Source: Streptomyces altiplanensis
GTDB taxonomy: Bacteria; Actinomycetota; Actinomycetes; Streptomycetales; Streptomycetaceae
Assembly: GCA_003719395.1 (NCBI GenBank)
Contig: RHMC01000004.1
Location: 60,172-124,171, forward strand
DNA length: 64,000 nt
Reading direction: 5' to 3'
This document shows positions 63,181 to 64,000 of the stretch, piece after piece. The first letter of the stretch is position 1. Each line of letters opens with the position of its first letter. The translations under genes and the position numbers were made by a program. Below the pieces are notes generated by a model. That model was not told the DNA's origin. It worked only from the letters and a program-made list of their open reading frames with translations, and did not search any database.

Positions 63181-64000
63181 CGAGCAGTGCGGCGCAGCGG
63201 GCGATGCGCTGGCGGACCGTGTTGCGGTGCACGTCGAGCGCGACAGCCGTACGGTCCCAGTTGCCGTGCAGCGAGAGCCAAGTGCGCAGGGTCTCCGTCA
63301 GCGGTTCCGTGAGCGGCTCCAGGAGCTGGCGGGCGTACGCGGCGGCCTCCCTGCGGTCCATCAGCGCGCCGAACCCGGCCGGGCGGTGACGTGCCAGCGG
63401 GATGCGGGCAGCCTCCGCGCGACGCAGCGCCCGTGCCGCCTGGGCGTCGGCCGCCGGGAGGTCGCGTGCCCTCGACGTGGCGCGCTGACCCCGAGCACCC
63501 AGCCGTGCTGGGGCGCGACAGTCGGGTTGAGGGGGAGCAGCAGGCGCACCACCCCGGCGCCGCTGGCCGTGACACCACCTGGGGCGGCGGGGGCGGCCAC
63601 GGTCTCCGGACCGCCCGGCGGCGGGAGCTGGTCCACCAGGGGCGTGCCGAGGGCGGCCGCCAGGGCCGTCGCCGCGAACGGGGTGCCGACGCCACCGCGG
63701 GCGTGCACCACGGTCCACTCGCCCGCGCCGCGCAGTGGCGCCACCGCGCCGGCGTCCGCCCCGAGCAGCAGCCGCACCAGCGCGGCGGCGCGGGCGGACT
63801 CCGGGGCGCCCTGATGCGGCGTCGTGAGCAGGGTCAGCAGGACGACGGCGACGCCGGTGATGGTGTGGTCCCCGGCCTCGCGCCGCTCGGAGGCCACCCC
63901 GAGAACGAGCCGCCGGCCGCCCGCGAGGGCGTACGCGGCCAGGTGGCTGCCGCCCGCAGTGTCGGTGGCGGAGGCGGGCGCGGTCCGGGGGGCAGGGGCG
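63119..64000 (-). CDS. PucR/CdaR-family transcriptional regulator, C-terminal part (one frameshift, partial)
   Basis: About 293 C-terminal residues are in the window and the gene continues past the right edge. The PucR-type C-terminal helix-turn-helix is intact: TLRTWLSLHGNWDRTAVALDVHRNTVRQRI, with the typical NxxxTA..L.VHRNT motif, then the tail LDDADVRMEFWMALRHS. The upstream part is the GGDEF-like CdaR middle domain. A single-base indel around 63470 joins frame GWVLGV to RDLPAADAQAARAL. Its 3' end is duplicated at 55634, so it appears to be the integration target of the island. Regulatory target unknown. Confidence 0.8.
   Translation of the reverse strand, partial: RPCPPDRARLRHRHCGRQPPGRVRPRGRPAARSRGGLRAARGRGPHHHRRRRRPADPAHDAASGRPGVRPRRRAGAAAARGGRRRGGATARRGRVDRGARPRWRRHPVRGDGPGGRPRHAPGGPAPAAGRSGDRGRPRRPRWCHGQRRRGGAPAAPPQPDCRAPARLGARGQRATSRARDLPAADAQAARALRRAEAARIPLARHRPAGFGALMDRREAAAYARQLLEPLTEPLTETLRTWLSLHGNWDRTAVALDVHRNTVRQRIARCAALLDADLDDADVRMEFWMALRHS

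Overview
The window is a high-GC actinobacterial chromosome segment, almost certainly Streptomyces. The reasons are strong G/C bias at third codon positions, GTG starts, an adpA gene carrying one TTA (bldA-dependent) codon, BldD-type operators, a desferrioxamine cluster with iron boxes, and xre/DUF397 pairs. From memory, the order of genes matches the S. coelicolor stretch around SCO2770-SCO2830, read right to left. No database search was made.

Layout. 0-5 kb: an ectoine-type amino-acid ABC transporter (ehuB, ehuC, ehuD running off the left edge), DUF3830, an amidase and two Asp/Glu-racemase-like genes, broken by a deletion scar near 3863. 5-11 kb: a VOC protein, a flavin monooxygenase, a PAS-GGDEF-EAL c-di-GMP enzyme (cdgA-like), an M6 metalloprotease, tRNA-Lys and a primase/polymerase-like gene. 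11-17 kb: an operon of SF1 helicase, unknown 526-aa protein and Cas4/RecB-like Fe-S nuclease, followed by a PAP2 phosphatase. 17-23 kb: a phosphatase, an XRE-TPR regulator, a spermidine-synthase-like protein and small proteins. 23-30 kb: the cellobiose system bglC-cebGFE-cebR and tRNA-His. 30-37 kb: orn, adpA, a universal stress protein, glmS and a GH20 hexosaminidase. 37-44 kb: desD-C-B-A, desF and desE with two iron boxes. 44-55 kb: a leucine-catabolism-type operon (acyl-CoA dehydrogenase, HMG-CoA lyase, biotin carboxylase, carboxyltransferase), a DUF418 membrane protein and TetR sharing an operator motif, then a phosphatase, acyl-CoA thioesterase and second acyl-CoA dehydrogenase.

55.6-63.2 kb is an accessory island. 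It holds an AAA ATPase and an RloB (toprim-like) protein overlapping as one transcription unit, then a 1120-aa adenine methylase fused to a half-size specificity domain with no HsdR nearby, then a divergent XRE/DUF397 module with two small conserved proteins. The island is flanked by imperfect direct repeats of about 60 bp. Both correspond to the 3' end of the PucR-family gene that runs off the right edge, so they look like attL/attR. This is the best candidate here for an undescribed anti-phage or epigenetic system.

A technical theme runs through the core DNA. About twenty conserved genes are broken by single-base indels, usually in G/C runs. In every case the inferred correction restores a complete, correctly divisible reading frame. 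Sequencing error is therefore the simplest explanation, and these genes are annotated as CDS with the break noted. The island genes contain no such breaks.
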